NCBI GenBank assembly: GCA_018000835.1
Contig: JAGNJD010000007.1
Location: 1-64,000, forward strand
Reading direction: 5' to 3'
From: Candidatus Goldiibacteriota bacterium
Lineage (GTDB): Bacteria; Oederibacteriota; PGYV01; DSYL01
DNA: 64,000 nucleotides
The notes beneath the pieces are model-generated. The model saw nothing but the letters and a program-made list of their open reading frames with translations, was not told where the DNA came from and did not search any database. Below are positions 18,419 through 27,954 of this stretch, one piece after another (position 1 is the stretch's first letter; every line of letters starts with the position of its first letter). The position numbers were made by a program, and so were the translations under genes.

Positions 18419-19818
18419 TATTTTTCCTCATTTTCCTCAAGGTTCCTTAAAATGGCATTAACTTCCCGTAAATTTTCAATTGCAAGGCGATTATAAGGGT
18501 CGAGTTCCAGTATTTTTTCCCATTCCCGTTTTGCCCCCTTATAATCTTCCTTTACGTATTTTTCCACGCCGCTTCTGTATAATTTTATTATTTCTTCGTT
18601 ATATAAAGCATCGCGACTCTGCCCTATTATGTTTTTTATCAAAGAAATGTAATATCTGGTATTCATGTAATTCTGGTCCGCCTGAAAAACGGTTTCAAAT
18701 TCAATTAAAGACATTTTCAAATTGCCATCGTAATAATTTTCAAGGCCTCTCGTATAATGAATTGCCTTGAAATATTCCTTTTGCCTTGATTCACCTGCAA
18801 TTTGGTCTATTTTTTCACGCATGTTTTTAAGTTCTTCCGCCGCAAGAAGACGCGCCCGTTTTTCTACCTTCTGCGTCTCCACTTTTTCCTTGTTTAATCG
18901 TTTTTCTATGATGCTTTCGCCAAAAGCGAACCTTAAAGACATCCTGTGCTGCGTTCCGATTTCAGTAACAAAAAAACCGTAGTCCACAAATGCCGTATTA
19001 AAAAGTTCTATGCCTGCACCAAAAGAATATATGCCATAAGAATCATAACCCAGCCGCAAAGAAAACATTTTATATAATGAAACTTCAAGTCCCGTTTTAA
19101 CGACAAAATCAATGTTAAAAGGCGCATAAAAATCAATTAATAACTGTCCGGAAAAATCGTCGTTAAAAATCCTCGTATAATTCATTCCCAGTATGCATTG
19201 TCTTGGAATGTAATCGTTATGCAGATAAATTTTTATCTGCGGTTCTATCAGATTTCTTAACACAAGCCCAAAATTTAATCTGTCATTTCCGGTTATTTCC
19301 ATTAGATACAAAAAACCAAGGTCTGCCCCAAAGCCCGTGTCACTATTTTCATAAAACGACTGAAAATCAAATTTTAAATTCAAACCAAACTGTAATTCCT
19401 TAAAATAAACGCTTCCTCCCCACCCTGCAATTATTTCCATCAACGATTGAGTGGTAACGTCTATAGGTGTGCCTGAAAAATCCCTTAAAGTAATTTCATC
19501 GGTATTAAACGTCGCAAAAGAAAATCCAAACGTCCCAAAATTTAGCGTCGGGACTCCGACAACGACGTAACCATAATTCGTATCATAAAAAAGAGGATTA
19601 TAAGCGGCTAAAACTTCCGTCCTTTTCAGGGTATTTAACCCGGAAGGGTTATGATAAATGCTGCTTGAATCGTCGGTTGATGCAACGTATGCTCCGCCAA
19701 GCGACTGCGAACGCACGCCAAGCCCGACGTCAAAAACTGACGTCACTCCGGCTGCGCCATACAGTAATTGAATTGAAATCATGAAAAGTAAAATTAAAAC
19801 AAAAAATTTTTTCGTCAT
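18418..19818 (-). CDS. PorV/PorQ family outer-membrane protein with C-terminal TPR
   Basis: A 466-residue protein with a signal peptide (about 1-21) and the PorV hallmark GVRSQSLGGAYVASTDDSSS near 32. A barrel follows to about residue 300. After a charged linker rich in Lys/Glu (about 305-345) come TPR repeats at about 350-460, such as FKAIHYTRGLENYYDG and GAKREWEKILELDPYN. The TPR tail would lie in the periplasm. The start overlaps the stop of rnr (ATGA), and its own stop overlaps the phosphatase gene, so the three genes are tightly coupled. Function is unknown; the link to an environmental-signal phosphatase may be meaningful. Confidence 0.8.
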   Translation of the reverse strand: MTKKFFVLILLFMISIQLLYGAAGVTSVFDVGLGVRSQSLGGAYVASTDDSSSIYHNPSGLNTLKRTEVLAAYNPLFYDTNYGYVVVGVPTLNFGTFGFSFATFNTDEITLRDFSGTPIDVTTQSLMEIIAGWGGSVYFKELQFGLNLKFDFQSFYENSDTGFGADLGFLYLMEITGNDRLNFGLVLRNLIEPQIKIYLHNDYIPRQCILGMNYTRIFNDDFSGQLLIDFYAPFNIDFVVKTGLEVSLYKMFSLRLGYDSYGIYSFGAGIELFNTAFVDYGFFVTEIGTQHRMSLRFAFGESIIEKRLNKEKVETQKVEKRARLLAAEELKNMREKIDQIAGESRQKEYFKAIHYTRGLENYYDGNLKMSLIEFETVFQADQNYMNTRYYISLIKNIIGQSRDALYNEEIIKLYRSGVEKYVKEDYKGAKREWEKILELDPYNRLAIENLREVNAILRNLEENEEK

Positions 19819-21875
19819 TCTATCTCCAGCAACATTTTTTGCGAATCCATATCTATTCTCACCATTATAACAGAAATCCTGCTTCCCAGACGATAAATTT
19901 TTCCGGTTCTCTTACCAAATGCCGTCATATTTCTGGAATCATAAACGTAATAATCGTCGTCCATTGTATCAAAATCAATAAAACCATCCACCGGATATTC
20001 GTCAAGTTCTGCAACAATTCCGTTTTTGGTTATTTTCGTTATCGTTGCAGGAAACGAGTCGCCTATTCTTTTCTTCAAAAAATCCAGTAAATATATCCTG
20101 AAAATTTCGTTTTCTGCCTTTTCTGTTTTTTCTTCCCTGTCCGATATGAACTCAGCAAGAAATTTTAGCCTGCTTTTGTCGGGCAAATCAGATTGATGAA
20201 ATTTAATTGATTTTTTTACCATACGATGCACGAGCAAATCGGCATATCTACGTATTGGTGAAGTAAAATGGGTGTATTTATCAAGGCCCAGTCCAAAATG
20301 TCCGGTATTTTTTTCGGAATATTTCGCAAGAGGCATTGCCTTTAAAAGATTTTTTTCAATTAAATAACGCAAATTTGATTTTGATGCCACGTCAAGGATT
20401 TTCTGAAATTCCTTATTCGTGCCTTTTTTTAATTTTGCATTTAAACCAAGTATTTTTAAAAACGCGTTAAATTCCATGACGTCTTTGTTAAATGGCCTGG
20501 GATGGACGCGAAAAATTCCATATTTGCGATTTTTCAGAATAAAATCGGCAGCACAGATGTTTGCAGATATCATGAAATATTCTATTATTTTATGCGACTC
20601 AAGGAGTTCTTTCCTTTTAACGTCAATTATTTTTTTATTTCGGTCGTATTTAAACTCCGGTTCACCAAGAGAAAAATCCACGTTGCCATTTTGCCTGAAT
20701 TTTTTCCTTAATTTTTCCTTTAACTCATTCATAAGAAACAAAACATTCTTTATGTCGTCATCTTTTACATGGCTTTTATCTTTTAAAATATTTTCTACTT
20801 CTTCATAGGTAAACCTTTTTTTATTTTTTATCATCGTTTCTTTTATGTCATAGGATTTAATCCCGGCATTTTCGTCAAACCTGATGAATATTGAAAAAGT
20901 TAACCTGTCCTCGTTTTCGCGCAAAGAACAGACGTCGGCAGATAGTTTTTCCGGAAGCATGGGATAAACTTCTTCCGGAAGATAAACTGAAAAAGCCCGC
21001 TTCCGTGCCTCGTTATCAAGATGCGTTCCTTCTTTTACGTAATCTGAAACGTCTGCTATGTGAACGCCAAGGACGTATCCATCGTCCTGTCTGGTCAAAG
21101 ATACTGCATCGTCAAAATCTTTTGCATCAGCAGGGTCTATTGTAATGACAACCTCATCCCTTAAATCAACTCTTCCTGACGTATTTTTATGGTCTGTATT
21201 TTTTATGTTATCCGCTTCTTTTACTACGTCAGCAGGAAAAATCCGCTCTATTTCGTATTTATTTAAAATAAATTCCTTATATTGGCTAATGTCATTCGTA
21301 TCGTAAAGTTTTGAAATAATATTTCCTGTTAATTTTCCTCCTGTTTCAATAACTCTTGCCAGTATTACGTCTCCTTCCCTGATTTCCCCATCCTGCTTTA
21401 TCCTGATAAAAGGGCTCTCTCTGTTTAAAGGCACTGCAAAATAATTTCCGTATTTTACGATTCTGCAAATGACCGGATTTTGCGTCCTGCTGATGACTCT
21501 TTTTAAAACGCCTTCTTTACCGCCTCTTTCGGATTTTTTTACGTATGCTTCAATTTCGTCACCGGATAACAAATTTTCAATCGTTCTTTTGTTTAAAAAA
21601 ACGTCTTCCCCGTCATTAACCAGCAAAAATCCAAAATCCTTTTTTAAATCCACTTTTCCGGTAATAACGATATCCTGCTTTGCTTCTTTTGAAACATACG
21701 TGTTTTTATATTTACTTATTAAATTATCCCTTACTAAATCCCTTAAAACCCTTTTTACGCCTGGCCTGTATTTTCTGTCAATCTTTAACCTGTCGACAAT
21801 GGCATTTAATTTCAATGGTTTTTTTGAATTGTTTATCAGGTCAACTATTTCTTTCTGGTTTGGTTTTTTTTCCAT
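19815..21875 (-). CDS. rnr: Ribonuclease R
   Basis: A 686-residue 3'-to-5' exoribonuclease of the RNB family that degrades structured RNA. Domains in order are a winged helix (about 1-60), cold-shock/OB folds (about 65-220), the RNB catalytic domain (about 235-560) and an S1 domain at the C-terminus. The metal-binding Asp cluster is in TIDPADAKDFDDAVSL near 249, and the HFTSPIRRYADLLVHR motif is near 555. I chose the ATG at 21875; an in-frame GTG at 21881 would add two residues. It leads the rnr-PorV-phosphatase-his unit. Confidence 0.93.
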   Translation of the reverse strand: MEKKPNQKEIVDLINNSKKPLKLNAIVDRLKIDRKYRPGVKRVLRDLVRDNLISKYKNTYVSKEAKQDIVITGKVDLKKDFGFLLVNDGEDVFLNKRTIENLLSGDEIEAYVKKSERGGKEGVLKRVISRTQNPVICRIVKYGNYFAVPLNRESPFIRIKQDGEIREGDVILARVIETGGKLTGNIISKLYDTNDISQYKEFILNKYEIERIFPADVVKEADNIKNTDHKNTSGRVDLRDEVVITIDPADAKDFDDAVSLTRQDDGYVLGVHIADVSDYVKEGTHLDNEARKRAFSVYLPEEVYPMLPEKLSADVCSLRENEDRLTFSIFIRFDENAGIKSYDIKETMIKNKKRFTYEEVENILKDKSHVKDDDIKNVLFLMNELKEKLRKKFRQNGNVDFSLGEPEFKYDRNKKIIDVKRKELLESHKIIEYFMISANICAADFILKNRKYGIFRVHPRPFNKDVMEFNAFLKILGLNAKLKKGTNKEFQKILDVASKSNLRYLIEKNLLKAMPLAKYSEKNTGHFGLGLDKYTHFTSPIRRYADLLVHRMVKKSIKFHQSDLPDKSRLKFLAEFISDREEKTEKAENEIFRIYLLDFLKKRIGDSFPATITKITKNGIVAELDEYPVDGFIDFDTMDDDYYVYDSRNMTAFGKRTGKIYRLGSRISVIMVRIDMDSQKMLLEIE

Positions 21876-21987
21876 AAACACCGTTGGTTACAGATTTAAA
21901 ATTTTCTTTCTTACATTTTAACAAATAACGGAATTTTTGCAATATTTCACTGCATTTCCACGTCTGTCTGGGAAAAGATATAAATTT

Positions 21988-22012
21988 CATATAATTCTTT
22001 TCAAATTATATG
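21988..22012. repeat. AT-rich hairpin upstream of rnr
   Basis: CATATAATT and AATTATATG form a perfect 9-bp stem around a seven-base loop. A similar AT-rich tract followed by TATGTTTTTA occurs near 30745-30760, so this may be the left end of a dispersed repeat. It is in the rnr leader region on the minus strand. Confidence 0.5.
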
Positions 22013-22047
22013 TTTTTACAAAATTTTTAATTGTGTTGACATCTAAG

Positions 22048-22249
22048 AATGGAAGGATTGATTGCATTTTTTGAGAAATTCATTGCAATAGGTTATAGGA
22101 AGCAGGATAAGCAAATGTATTACTGTGAGACAAGGATAGAATATAAAACAAAGGATGGAAAGCGTCGCCACACAAAACAGGTAAACGAAAACCTGATTGA
22201 AGTAAGCAAACAATTTATTACGAAAAAAAAATATACCAATCCTTCCATT
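22048..22249. mobile_element. Small inverted-repeat-bounded element, possible MITE or IS remnant
   Basis: A 13-bp perfect inverted repeat, AATGGAAGGATTG at 22048-22060 and CAATCCTTCCATT at 22237-22249, bounds about 200 bp. The element contains most of an 80-codon reading frame and no ACGT tetranucleotide, unlike surrounding host DNA. I could not find a target-site duplication by eye. This could also be a degraded insertion-sequence end. Confidence 0.4.
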
Positions 22250-22291
22250 ATATTTAGCGGACAGCAATGGATTGCTATGGATTTTTCATAA
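22049..22291 (+). CDS. Hypothetical 80-residue protein, possibly mobile-element derived
   Basis: I do not recognise this protein. It is basic, with a coherent composition: IEYKTKDGKRRHTKQVNEN in the middle and SGQQWIAMDF at the end. Its ATG falls inside the left inverted repeat of the small element, and no good ribosome site is visible. Codon choice (AGG, CGT, CGC) and absence of ACGT differ from neighbours. It may be a fragment of a transposase-like or passenger gene, or not expressed at all. Confidence 0.35.
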   Translation: MEGLIAFFEKFIAIGYRKQDKQMYYCETRIEYKTKDGKRRHTKQVNENLIEVSKQFITKKKYTNPSIIFSGQQWIAMDFS

Positions 22292-22334
22292 AATCCACCA
22301 TTTACAAAGGATGGGACAAACATATTTTTTGGAG

Positions 22335-25064
22335 TTACATGACACCGGCTTTTAATATTTTTCTTTCCTGATACCCATCTGCCGTTTTTGCATCAAGGAC
22401 AATGATATAAATGCCCGGCGAAACCATGTTGTTATTATTTGTCTTTAAATCCCATATTACGTATCCGGAATTTAAAGAAGAGTTAATCGTCCTTATAAGT
22501 TCTCCTAAAACGTTAAAAATTTTAAGGTTTACCTGGCCGGATATGCCATAACTCGGATTTGCCTGCCATGGTTTGTATCCAAAATCCCATCTTATTTTAA
22601 GAGTTTGATTGCTATTCATATAATAAGGGTTCGGAACAATGATTACGTCACCAAGAAAAGTTTTTTTCAATCTTAAAATTTCAATCGTTTTTGTAAGCAT
22701 GATGTAACCCGTGCTTAAATCTTTAATGACAACCTGAACTTCATAAACCCCGGGAGATATGATGTTTCCATTATTATTGGTAAAATCCCATCTGATAAAA
22801 TCCAGCGGTGACTCTGAATATTTGATAATAAGCGTGCTTTTTTCGTCGGTTATGCCTGCTATATCCGGTAAATCAATGGAAGCATAAGTCCAGTTTAAAC
22901 TTTGTCCATAAGTCGTACTTGAAAATACAATTTCGCCGGCAGAATTAAAGACGGTTAATCTGACGTATTCCATGTTATTAATAACGCTTACGTCTCTTAT
23001 CGTCGTTTCTTCATGTCCGTATGGGTCCTTTTCGGCTATCTTTAAATAATACACCCCGGATGATACATATTGTCCCTGATTATTTTTTCCATTCCAGGTA
23101 AAAGTTGTTGACCTTTCGTCAAAATTATTATCCGTAATAATGCCGGATAATATTATTTCGAGGACGTCGTTATTTCCTTCGTTAAGTATAATATTTGAAT
23201 TAGCAGTTCCATTTACTTTCATTATTACGTTTTCAAGTGCACCCGTAAACATTTGTTCTGCAATGTTTTTAACGACTTCTCCTGCTTCATTATATAAAGT
23301 TACAATTAATAGATTATAGTAAATAATGGTCGGAGTGCGCGTCAACGTTATTGTCCCTGTTAATGTTATGGTCCACGTTGGCGTGCTTGTCCATGTTGAT
23401 GTGAACGTCCGCGTTGCAGTGAACGTCGGCGTTGCGGTACATGTTGGTGTTGCGGTCCGCGTTGATGTAAACGTCCGCGTTGCAGTGAACGTCGGCGTTG
23501 CGGTCCATGTTGACGTTGCGGTCCGCGTTGATGTGAACGTCCGCGTTGCAGTGAACGTCGGCGTTGCGGTACATGTTGACGTTGCGGTCCGCGTTGATGT
23601 AAACGTCCGCGTTGCAGTGAACGTCGGCGTTGTGGTCCATGTTGATGTGAACGTCCGCGTTGATGTAAACGTCGGCGTTGCAGTCCATGTTGGCGTTGCG
23701 GTTCGCGTTGATGTGAACGTCGGCGTTGCAGTGAACGTTGACGTTGATGTGAACGTCGGCGTTGCAGTGAACGTTGGCGTTGCGGTCCGCGTTGATGTAA
23801 ACGTCGGTGTTGCGGTCCATGTTGGCGTTGCTGTCCGCGTTGATGTGAACGTCGGCGTTGCAGTGAACGTTGGCGTTGCGGTCCGCGTTGATGTAAAGGT
23901 TGGCGTTGCAGTGAACGTTGGCGTTGCAGTTCGCGTTGATGTAAAAGTTGGCGTTGCAGTGAACGTTGGCGTTGCGGTTCGCGTTGATGTAAAAGTTGGC
24001 GTTGACGTCCTTGTTGGAGTACTTGTCCGCGTCGATGTTATCGTCCATGTTGAAGTGAACGTCGGCGTTGTAGTCCCTGTCTGCGTGTTTGTCCGCGTTG
24101 ACGTAAAGGTCGGCGTTGCAGTGAACGTCGGTGTTGCAGTTCGTGTTGCCGTCGGTGTAGGTGTATTTGTTCTTGTTGGCGTATTCGTTGGCGTTGCCGT
24201 CATTGTTGAAGTAAGGGTTAACGTCGGCGTGTTAGTTCTTGTTATTGTTCGTGTCCTCGTTAGCGTTGCCGTCATTGTCCTTGTTAAAGTAAAAGTTCTT
24301 GTAGGAGTTCTTGTTATGGTAAACGTTAAAGTTGGAGAGCATGGAATAAATCTGACGTTGTCAAGATATGCATAAGAAAAATGTAAACGTTCCGCGCATT
24401 TATTTGCCGTAAAAGCAATTGTAACCGACCGTCCAACAAACTGGGTAACGTCAATTAAAATTCTTGTCCATGGCAAAAATTTAAAAGGTCCTCCTGTATC
24501 TACACCTCTTATTGGGTCGCCGTCAATCAGTAAAGGTGCCAACGCAGGATCGCCAAAACTAAATATTTGAGAAAATAGAACCTGGTTGTTATTCGTCATT
24601 ACGTCAAATTCAACGTTTGCATCTATTTGCGGTTCATGACCTTCGGTATGATAACCACTTACAACAAGTGCAAGATATGCTTCCAGGAAACAGGCATCAC
24701 TTGGAATGGTTACTGTTTGTTGTATTCTTGCCCAGTCAACGCGTCCATTTTCACCATAACCAGAAAATAATTTTGCAGAGTAATTGCCTGCATATACCAT
24801 GTTTAAAAAATTTCCGGTATTTGGATTATAAGAATACGGAGCAGTTCCCTGCGTGGTTGCAATGGCATAAGGTAAAGTATCGCCAACACTATTTGTTTGT
24901 AAGTTATTTATATTTACATAATTAATTATAACAGTCCAGCCGTTTAATCCATTTTCAAAATCCCCATTTACAATTCCTGCAGCATTGATTATGGAATTGA
25001 CAAAAACAGCTGTAATAAAGAAAGGTAAAAATTTTGCTCTTTGAAAATTAATGCCTTTGCTCAT
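22335..25064 (-). CDS. Large Thr-rich repeat surface protein with three FlgD-like C-terminal modules
   Basis: A 909-residue secreted protein. After a signal segment (about 10-28) comes a carbohydrate-binding-like module opening with [14 protein letters not shown] (about 30-240). A stalk of about 340 residues follows, made of Thr-rich units such as [16 protein letters not shown] (16 residues), probably extended and O-glycosylated. Three FlgD-like Ig modules follow, each with a 'xNxxGE' strand and GVYYLKI- or SPGIYIIVL-type end: about 590-690, 695-790 and 800-905. The chain ends in [12 protein letters not shown]. The start is supported by GAGGGG upstream. It is probably a cell-surface adhesin or sheath component. 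Confidence 0.85.
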   Translation of the reverse strand: MSKGINFQRAKFLPFFITAVFVNSIINAAGIVNGDFENGLNGWTVIINYVNINNLQTNSVGDTLPYAIATTQGTAPYSYNPNTGNFLNMVYAGNYSAKLFSGYGENGRVDWARIQQTVTIPSDACFLEAYLALVVSGYHTEGHEPQIDANVEFDVMTNNNQVLFSQIFSFGDPALAPLLIDGDPIRGVDTGGPFKFLPWTRILIDVTQFVGRSVTIAFTANKCAERLHFSYAYLDNVRFIPCSPTLTFTITRTPTRTFTLTRTMTATLTRTRTITRTNTPTLTLTSTMTATPTNTPTRTNTPTPTATRTATPTFTATPTFTSTRTNTQTGTTTPTFTSTWTITSTRTSTPTRTSTPTFTSTRTATPTFTATPTFTSTRTATPTFTATPTFTSTRTATPTFTATPTFTSTRTATPTWTATPTFTSTRTATPTFTATPTFTSTSTFTATPTFTSTRTATPTWTATPTFTSTRTFTSTWTTTPTFTATRTFTSTRTATSTCTATPTFTATRTFTSTRTATSTWTATPTFTATRTFTSTRTATPTCTATPTFTATRTFTSTWTSTPTWTITLTGTITLTRTPTIIYYNLLIVTLYNEAGEVVKNIAEQMFTGALENVIMKVNGTANSNIILNEGNNDVLEIILSGIITDNNFDERSTTFTWNGKNNQGQYVSSGVYYLKIAEKDPYGHEETTIRDVSVINNMEYVRLTVFNSAGEIVFSSTTYGQSLNWTYASIDLPDIAGITDEKSTLIIKYSESPLDFIRWDFTNNNGNIISPGVYEVQVVIKDLSTGYIMLTKTIEILRLKKTFLGDVIIVPNPYYMNSNQTLKIRWDFGYKPWQANPSYGISGQVNLKIFNVLGELIRTINSSLNSGYVIWDLKTNNNNMVSPGIYIIVLDAKTADGYQERKILKAGVM
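23330..24340. repeat. Tandem repeat array encoding the Thr-rich stalk
   Basis: About 1 kb of DNA built from imperfect units with a 6-base sub-period and larger 24- and 48-base periods (for example GTTGCGGTCCGCGTTGATGT on the plus strand). Units at 23410-23640 are nearly identical, which suggests recent slippage or recombination. Because all periods are multiples of three, other frames on both strands stay open without being genes. Confidence 0.85.
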
Positions 25065-25544
25065 AAAAACCCCTCAGAGCATTAAATAAAAATACATTCG
25101 TCAGGCATAATAATTAGTATTATTTTTTAAATGTTTTTAACCCACATAACCACGTTTATTTTTCCCTGTTTTTGTTTGTTTCAACGTTAAATATACATGA
25201 TTTTTTCAATTTTGTCAAGTACTTTTTATACGTTTAATTAAATCGTTTTAAAAGCGATGTTAGAAAAATAGATTTAATACTAATACATTTTTATTACGTT
25301 TCCGAAGTATATATTTTATAAAATTTACTGGATAATTAAACATTAATCAGGATAGAAGGATTGATATTGAAAAGCGGCGCTTTTCAATTGCAGGTTACTT
25401 ATCGGTGTCTGGATAAAACCATTACAGATTTTATTTTTTACTTTCTATATTCAACTATTTCATATGGCATTGTGCATTTGTAATCTTTCATTAAGTTTAC
25501 CGGATGGTAATGACCAAGCCATCTCAATTATATGATTGCAAATT
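25065..25544. other. Gene-free region upstream of the surface protein
   Basis: No gene is visible. The left part is AT-rich leader for the 909-residue protein. The right part (from about 25355) is a copy of dispersed repeat R2. ACGT remains frequent here (four copies in 480 bases). Confidence 0.5.
25355..25520 (+). repeat. Dispersed repeat R2, copy A
   Basis: This stretch aligns with 30800-30978: shared landmarks are AAxGATTGAT, then AAGCGGCxCTTTTCAATTGC, GATAAAACCATT, CTATATTC, ATATGGCA and CATTGTG. It contains a 9-bp hairpin, TTGAAAAGC with GCTTTTCAA (25367-25387). Identity is moderate, about 70% with gaps by eye. It ends just before the stop of the following minus-strand gene. Confidence 0.55.
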
Positions 25545-26498
25545 TTATTCGCCGGCAGGTTCTTCCATTTCCTTCCACGAGTTAGGTATCATTTCATCGT
25601 CAACGCCCTCAATCTGCCACCATTTCTTTTTCTCAAATTTTACTTTTTCTTCTTCTTTTTTCTCTTCTTCTTTTTCTTTATTGCCGTTCATTACGTAATT
25701 TAATTTAAAAACATACTGAGGCTTGTCATACTCATTTATAAAAACATTTTCTGCATATAAATAAAATTCTACACCTGCAATAAAATAAAAACCGTTATAA
25801 AAATTTATTTTTACATATGGTGTAAAATAATAAACGCAACTCTCCAGATTATCAAAAGTATTTATCCTGAAATCATTTTCAAAATACAATCCGGCTTTTT
25901 GCAGTTCATTTGTAATAAAATCCACTCCGGCCGTAAGTATTACGTCTTTTGTGCCAACGTAATTATCCGTGAGCAGATTCTCTTCGTTAAAAAACGCAAA
26001 AGAAAATTTCAGCCGGTTAAAATCCAGTTCGGCGGACAAACCGGTTAAAAAATCCAAACGCTCTCTCTTGTCTATCAGACAGGGATTTGCTTCCATGTCA
26101 AACCATATCGGCACTTTAAATCCTGCCATAACGTTGACAAAATTGATTTTTTTTTCAATCATAAAATCTATCGCCTGTAAATTGTTGTAATTCAAAGTTC
26201 CGGTTTTCTGAAAAATTAAATCAAAACCGGCATTTATTACATAATCATCCGGTAATCCAAGTCTTAACAGTAAATTATATTCAAGTCCTCTTAGTGTTCC
26301 GGTGTATGAGTTATCAACGTATGAATAAGCGTCAAGAATATTATATTTAACGTAATATGTTGAATTTTCAAAATATTTTTCCTTATATATGATCTGAAAT
26401 GCCCATTGCGGTATTGAAGGATTGTCGTAAATGAAAAGCGAATCGGCATAACAGGCGCTACAAAAAAGAAACATAAAAATAAAAATGTTTTTTTTCAT
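25545..26498 (-). CDS. Predicted outer-membrane beta-barrel protein, function unknown
   Basis: A 317-residue protein with a signal peptide (about 1-18, cleaved after CYA). Alternating aromatic strands typical of a beta-barrel follow, such as YVINAGFDLIFQKTG and GFYFIAGVEFYLYAEN. A short Lys/Glu-rich stretch (about 275-292) and the acidic tail follow the last strand. I cannot name a family. It starts four bases inside the end of mltG, so it is coupled to the alaS-ruvX-mltG unit. Confidence 0.6.
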   Translation of the reverse strand: MKKNIFIFMFLFCSACYADSLFIYDNPSIPQWAFQIIYKEKYFENSTYYVKYNILDAYSYVDNSYTGTLRGLEYNLLLRLGLPDDYVINAGFDLIFQKTGTLNYNNLQAIDFMIEKKINFVNVMAGFKVPIWFDMEANPCLIDKRERLDFLTGLSAELDFNRLKFSFAFFNEENLLTDNYVGTKDVILTAGVDFITNELQKAGLYFENDFRINTFDNLESCVYYFTPYVKINFYNGFYFIAGVEFYLYAENVFINEYDKPQYVFKLNYVMNGNKEKEEEKKEEEKVKFEKKKWWQIEGVDDEMIPNSWKEMEEPAGE

Positions 26499-27538
26499 TT
26501 TTTCGTCCTTCTTATTATTTTATTTTTATATTTTGCCGCATTATGTTCTTCCATCGTTTCTGAAAAAGTATGCTCTCCATTTTCACGTAAAACGAAATAT
26601 CTGTAGTTCGTATTCTCGGGATAAAGTGCCGCCTGTATCGATTTAACTCCGGGATTGCAGATGGGGGTAGGCGGCAATCCTATTATAACATATGTATTAT
26701 AGTCCGATTCCACTTTTAAATCCTGATACGTAAGAACACCGGTTTTTTTATGCAATGCATATCTCACGGTTGCACAGGATTCCAGTCTTCTCATGTATGG
26801 TTCGCTTGATTTTAATCTGTTATAAAAAACGGAGGCGATTTTTGCCCTTTCTGAATCAAGTTTTGATTCCTTTTCTATTATTGAAGCCATTATCAATACT
26901 TTATATCCCGTCAGATTTAATCCTGAAACGTTATAGGTTTTTTCAGGCGTTATTCCTGATTTTTCGACAAACCTTTCATGCATGATTTTAATTATCGTTC
27001 CTTCGTTGATTCCTTTAATAAAATTATATGTGTCCGGGAATAAAAATCCCTCTGCATTTTTATATTTTATACCTATGGAATTCAAAAATGTTTTATCCGT
27101 TGCCAGATTTATGAAACATTCCCTGCTTACTATTTTATTTTGTTCCAGAATGTCTGCTACGTCATAAACGTCTGAGCCCTCCGGAATTACTATCTTATGG
27201 GAAATCACGTCTCCTTTTATCATTTTATTCGTTATGGAAAATATGCTTGCCCTGGAATCAAATTCATATTCGCCTGCTTTTAGTTTTTTGTGATTGCCGG
27301 TAAGGATGACGTATAATTCAAAAATTTTCCTGTTCCTTATAAGTTTATTTTCGTATAAATCTCTCGATATTTTCTTTAATCCTGAGCCATATACTACGTA
27401 AATCCTTTCTTTTTTGTTCAATAAAAAATTACCGGGAATAAATATAGAAATTGCCACGGAAAACAACAGTCCTATAAATAGAATGAAAAATATGATAAAA
27501 ATGTTTTTTTTATCAAAAAATTTTTGTTTTTCTTCCAT
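26495..27538 (-). CDS. mltG: Endolytic murein transglycosylase
   Basis: A 347-residue YceG/MltG protein that cleaves nascent glycan strands in peptidoglycan. A single N-terminal membrane helix lies at about 13-33. Two LysM-like/YceG subdomains follow, and the catalytic Glu is in ASIIEKESK near residue 217. The ICNPGVKSIQAALYP motif is near 290. It overlaps ruvX by one base upstream and the barrel gene by four bases downstream. The ruvX-mltG pairing is common in bacteria. Confidence 0.93.
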   Translation of the reverse strand: MEEKQKFFDKKNIFIIFFILFIGLLFSVAISIFIPGNFLLNKKERIYVVYGSGLKKISRDLYENKLIRNRKIFELYVILTGNHKKLKAGEYEFDSRASIFSITNKMIKGDVISHKIVIPEGSDVYDVADILEQNKIVSRECFINLATDKTFLNSIGIKYKNAEGFLFPDTYNFIKGINEGTIIKIMHERFVEKSGITPEKTYNVSGLNLTGYKVLIMASIIEKESKLDSERAKIASVFYNRLKSSEPYMRRLESCATVRYALHKKTGVLTYQDLKVESDYNTYVIIGLPPTPICNPGVKSIQAALYPENTNYRYFVLRENGEHTFSETMEEHNAAKYKNKIIRRTKK

Positions 27539-27954
27539 TATTTATTCCCTTTCAAATTATCAAGATAACTGCGTAAAATTAATGCAGCAGCCACCATATC
27601 TATTTTATTTTTTCTCTTTTTCCTTGAAACGTCAAATTTTATCATCGTTTCCTCTGCATCTTTACTTGTAAGCCTTTCATCCCAGAACGTTATTTCTATG
27701 GCAGGAAATAATTTTCTTATCTTATCTGCAAATTTCTCCACAAAATCAGTATCGGGATTTTTTGAACCATCCATATTAACCGGATTGCCTATGAGAACTT
27801 TATCCGGTTTATATTCATTAAATAATTTTTTTAATTCTCTGTCCAGAGTATTGTTATTAAGTAAAACTTTTAACGGCGATGCGATCGTCTGATTTTTGTC
27901 ACAAACGGCAGTTCCTATTCTTTTAATGCCGACGTCAAAAGAAATTATTACCAT
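27538..27954 (-). CDS. ruvX: Putative Holliday junction resolvase / pre-16S rRNA nuclease
   Basis: A 138-residue RNase H-fold protein of the YqgF family. The first catalytic Asp is in ISFDVGIKRIGTAV near 6, LIGNPVNMDGS is near 55, and the FWDERLTS block carrying further acidic residues is near 95. It begins immediately after the alaS stop and its own stop shares a base with the mltG start. The family trims 16S rRNA precursors in some bacteria and resembles RuvC resolvases. Confidence 0.92.
   Translation of the reverse strand: MVIISFDVGIKRIGTAVCDKNQTIASPLKVLLNNNTLDRELKKLFNEYKPDKVLIGNPVNMDGSKNPDTDFVEKFADKIRKLFPAIEITFWDERLTSKDAEETMIKFDVSRKKRKNKIDMVAAALILRSYLDNLKGNK

Noticed and set aside
23314-24048. 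244-codon minus-strand open frame rich in Asn, Asp and His
   Set aside because: A shifted frame through the same repeat array; it lies inside the well-supported 909-residue gene.
23326-24375. 349-codon plus-strand open frame (VxVxV pattern) opposite the Thr-rich stalk
   Set aside because: It is the reverse-strand reading of the tandem repeats that encode the stalk. Repeat periods divisible by three keep it open; there is no ribosome site and no plausible protein fold.
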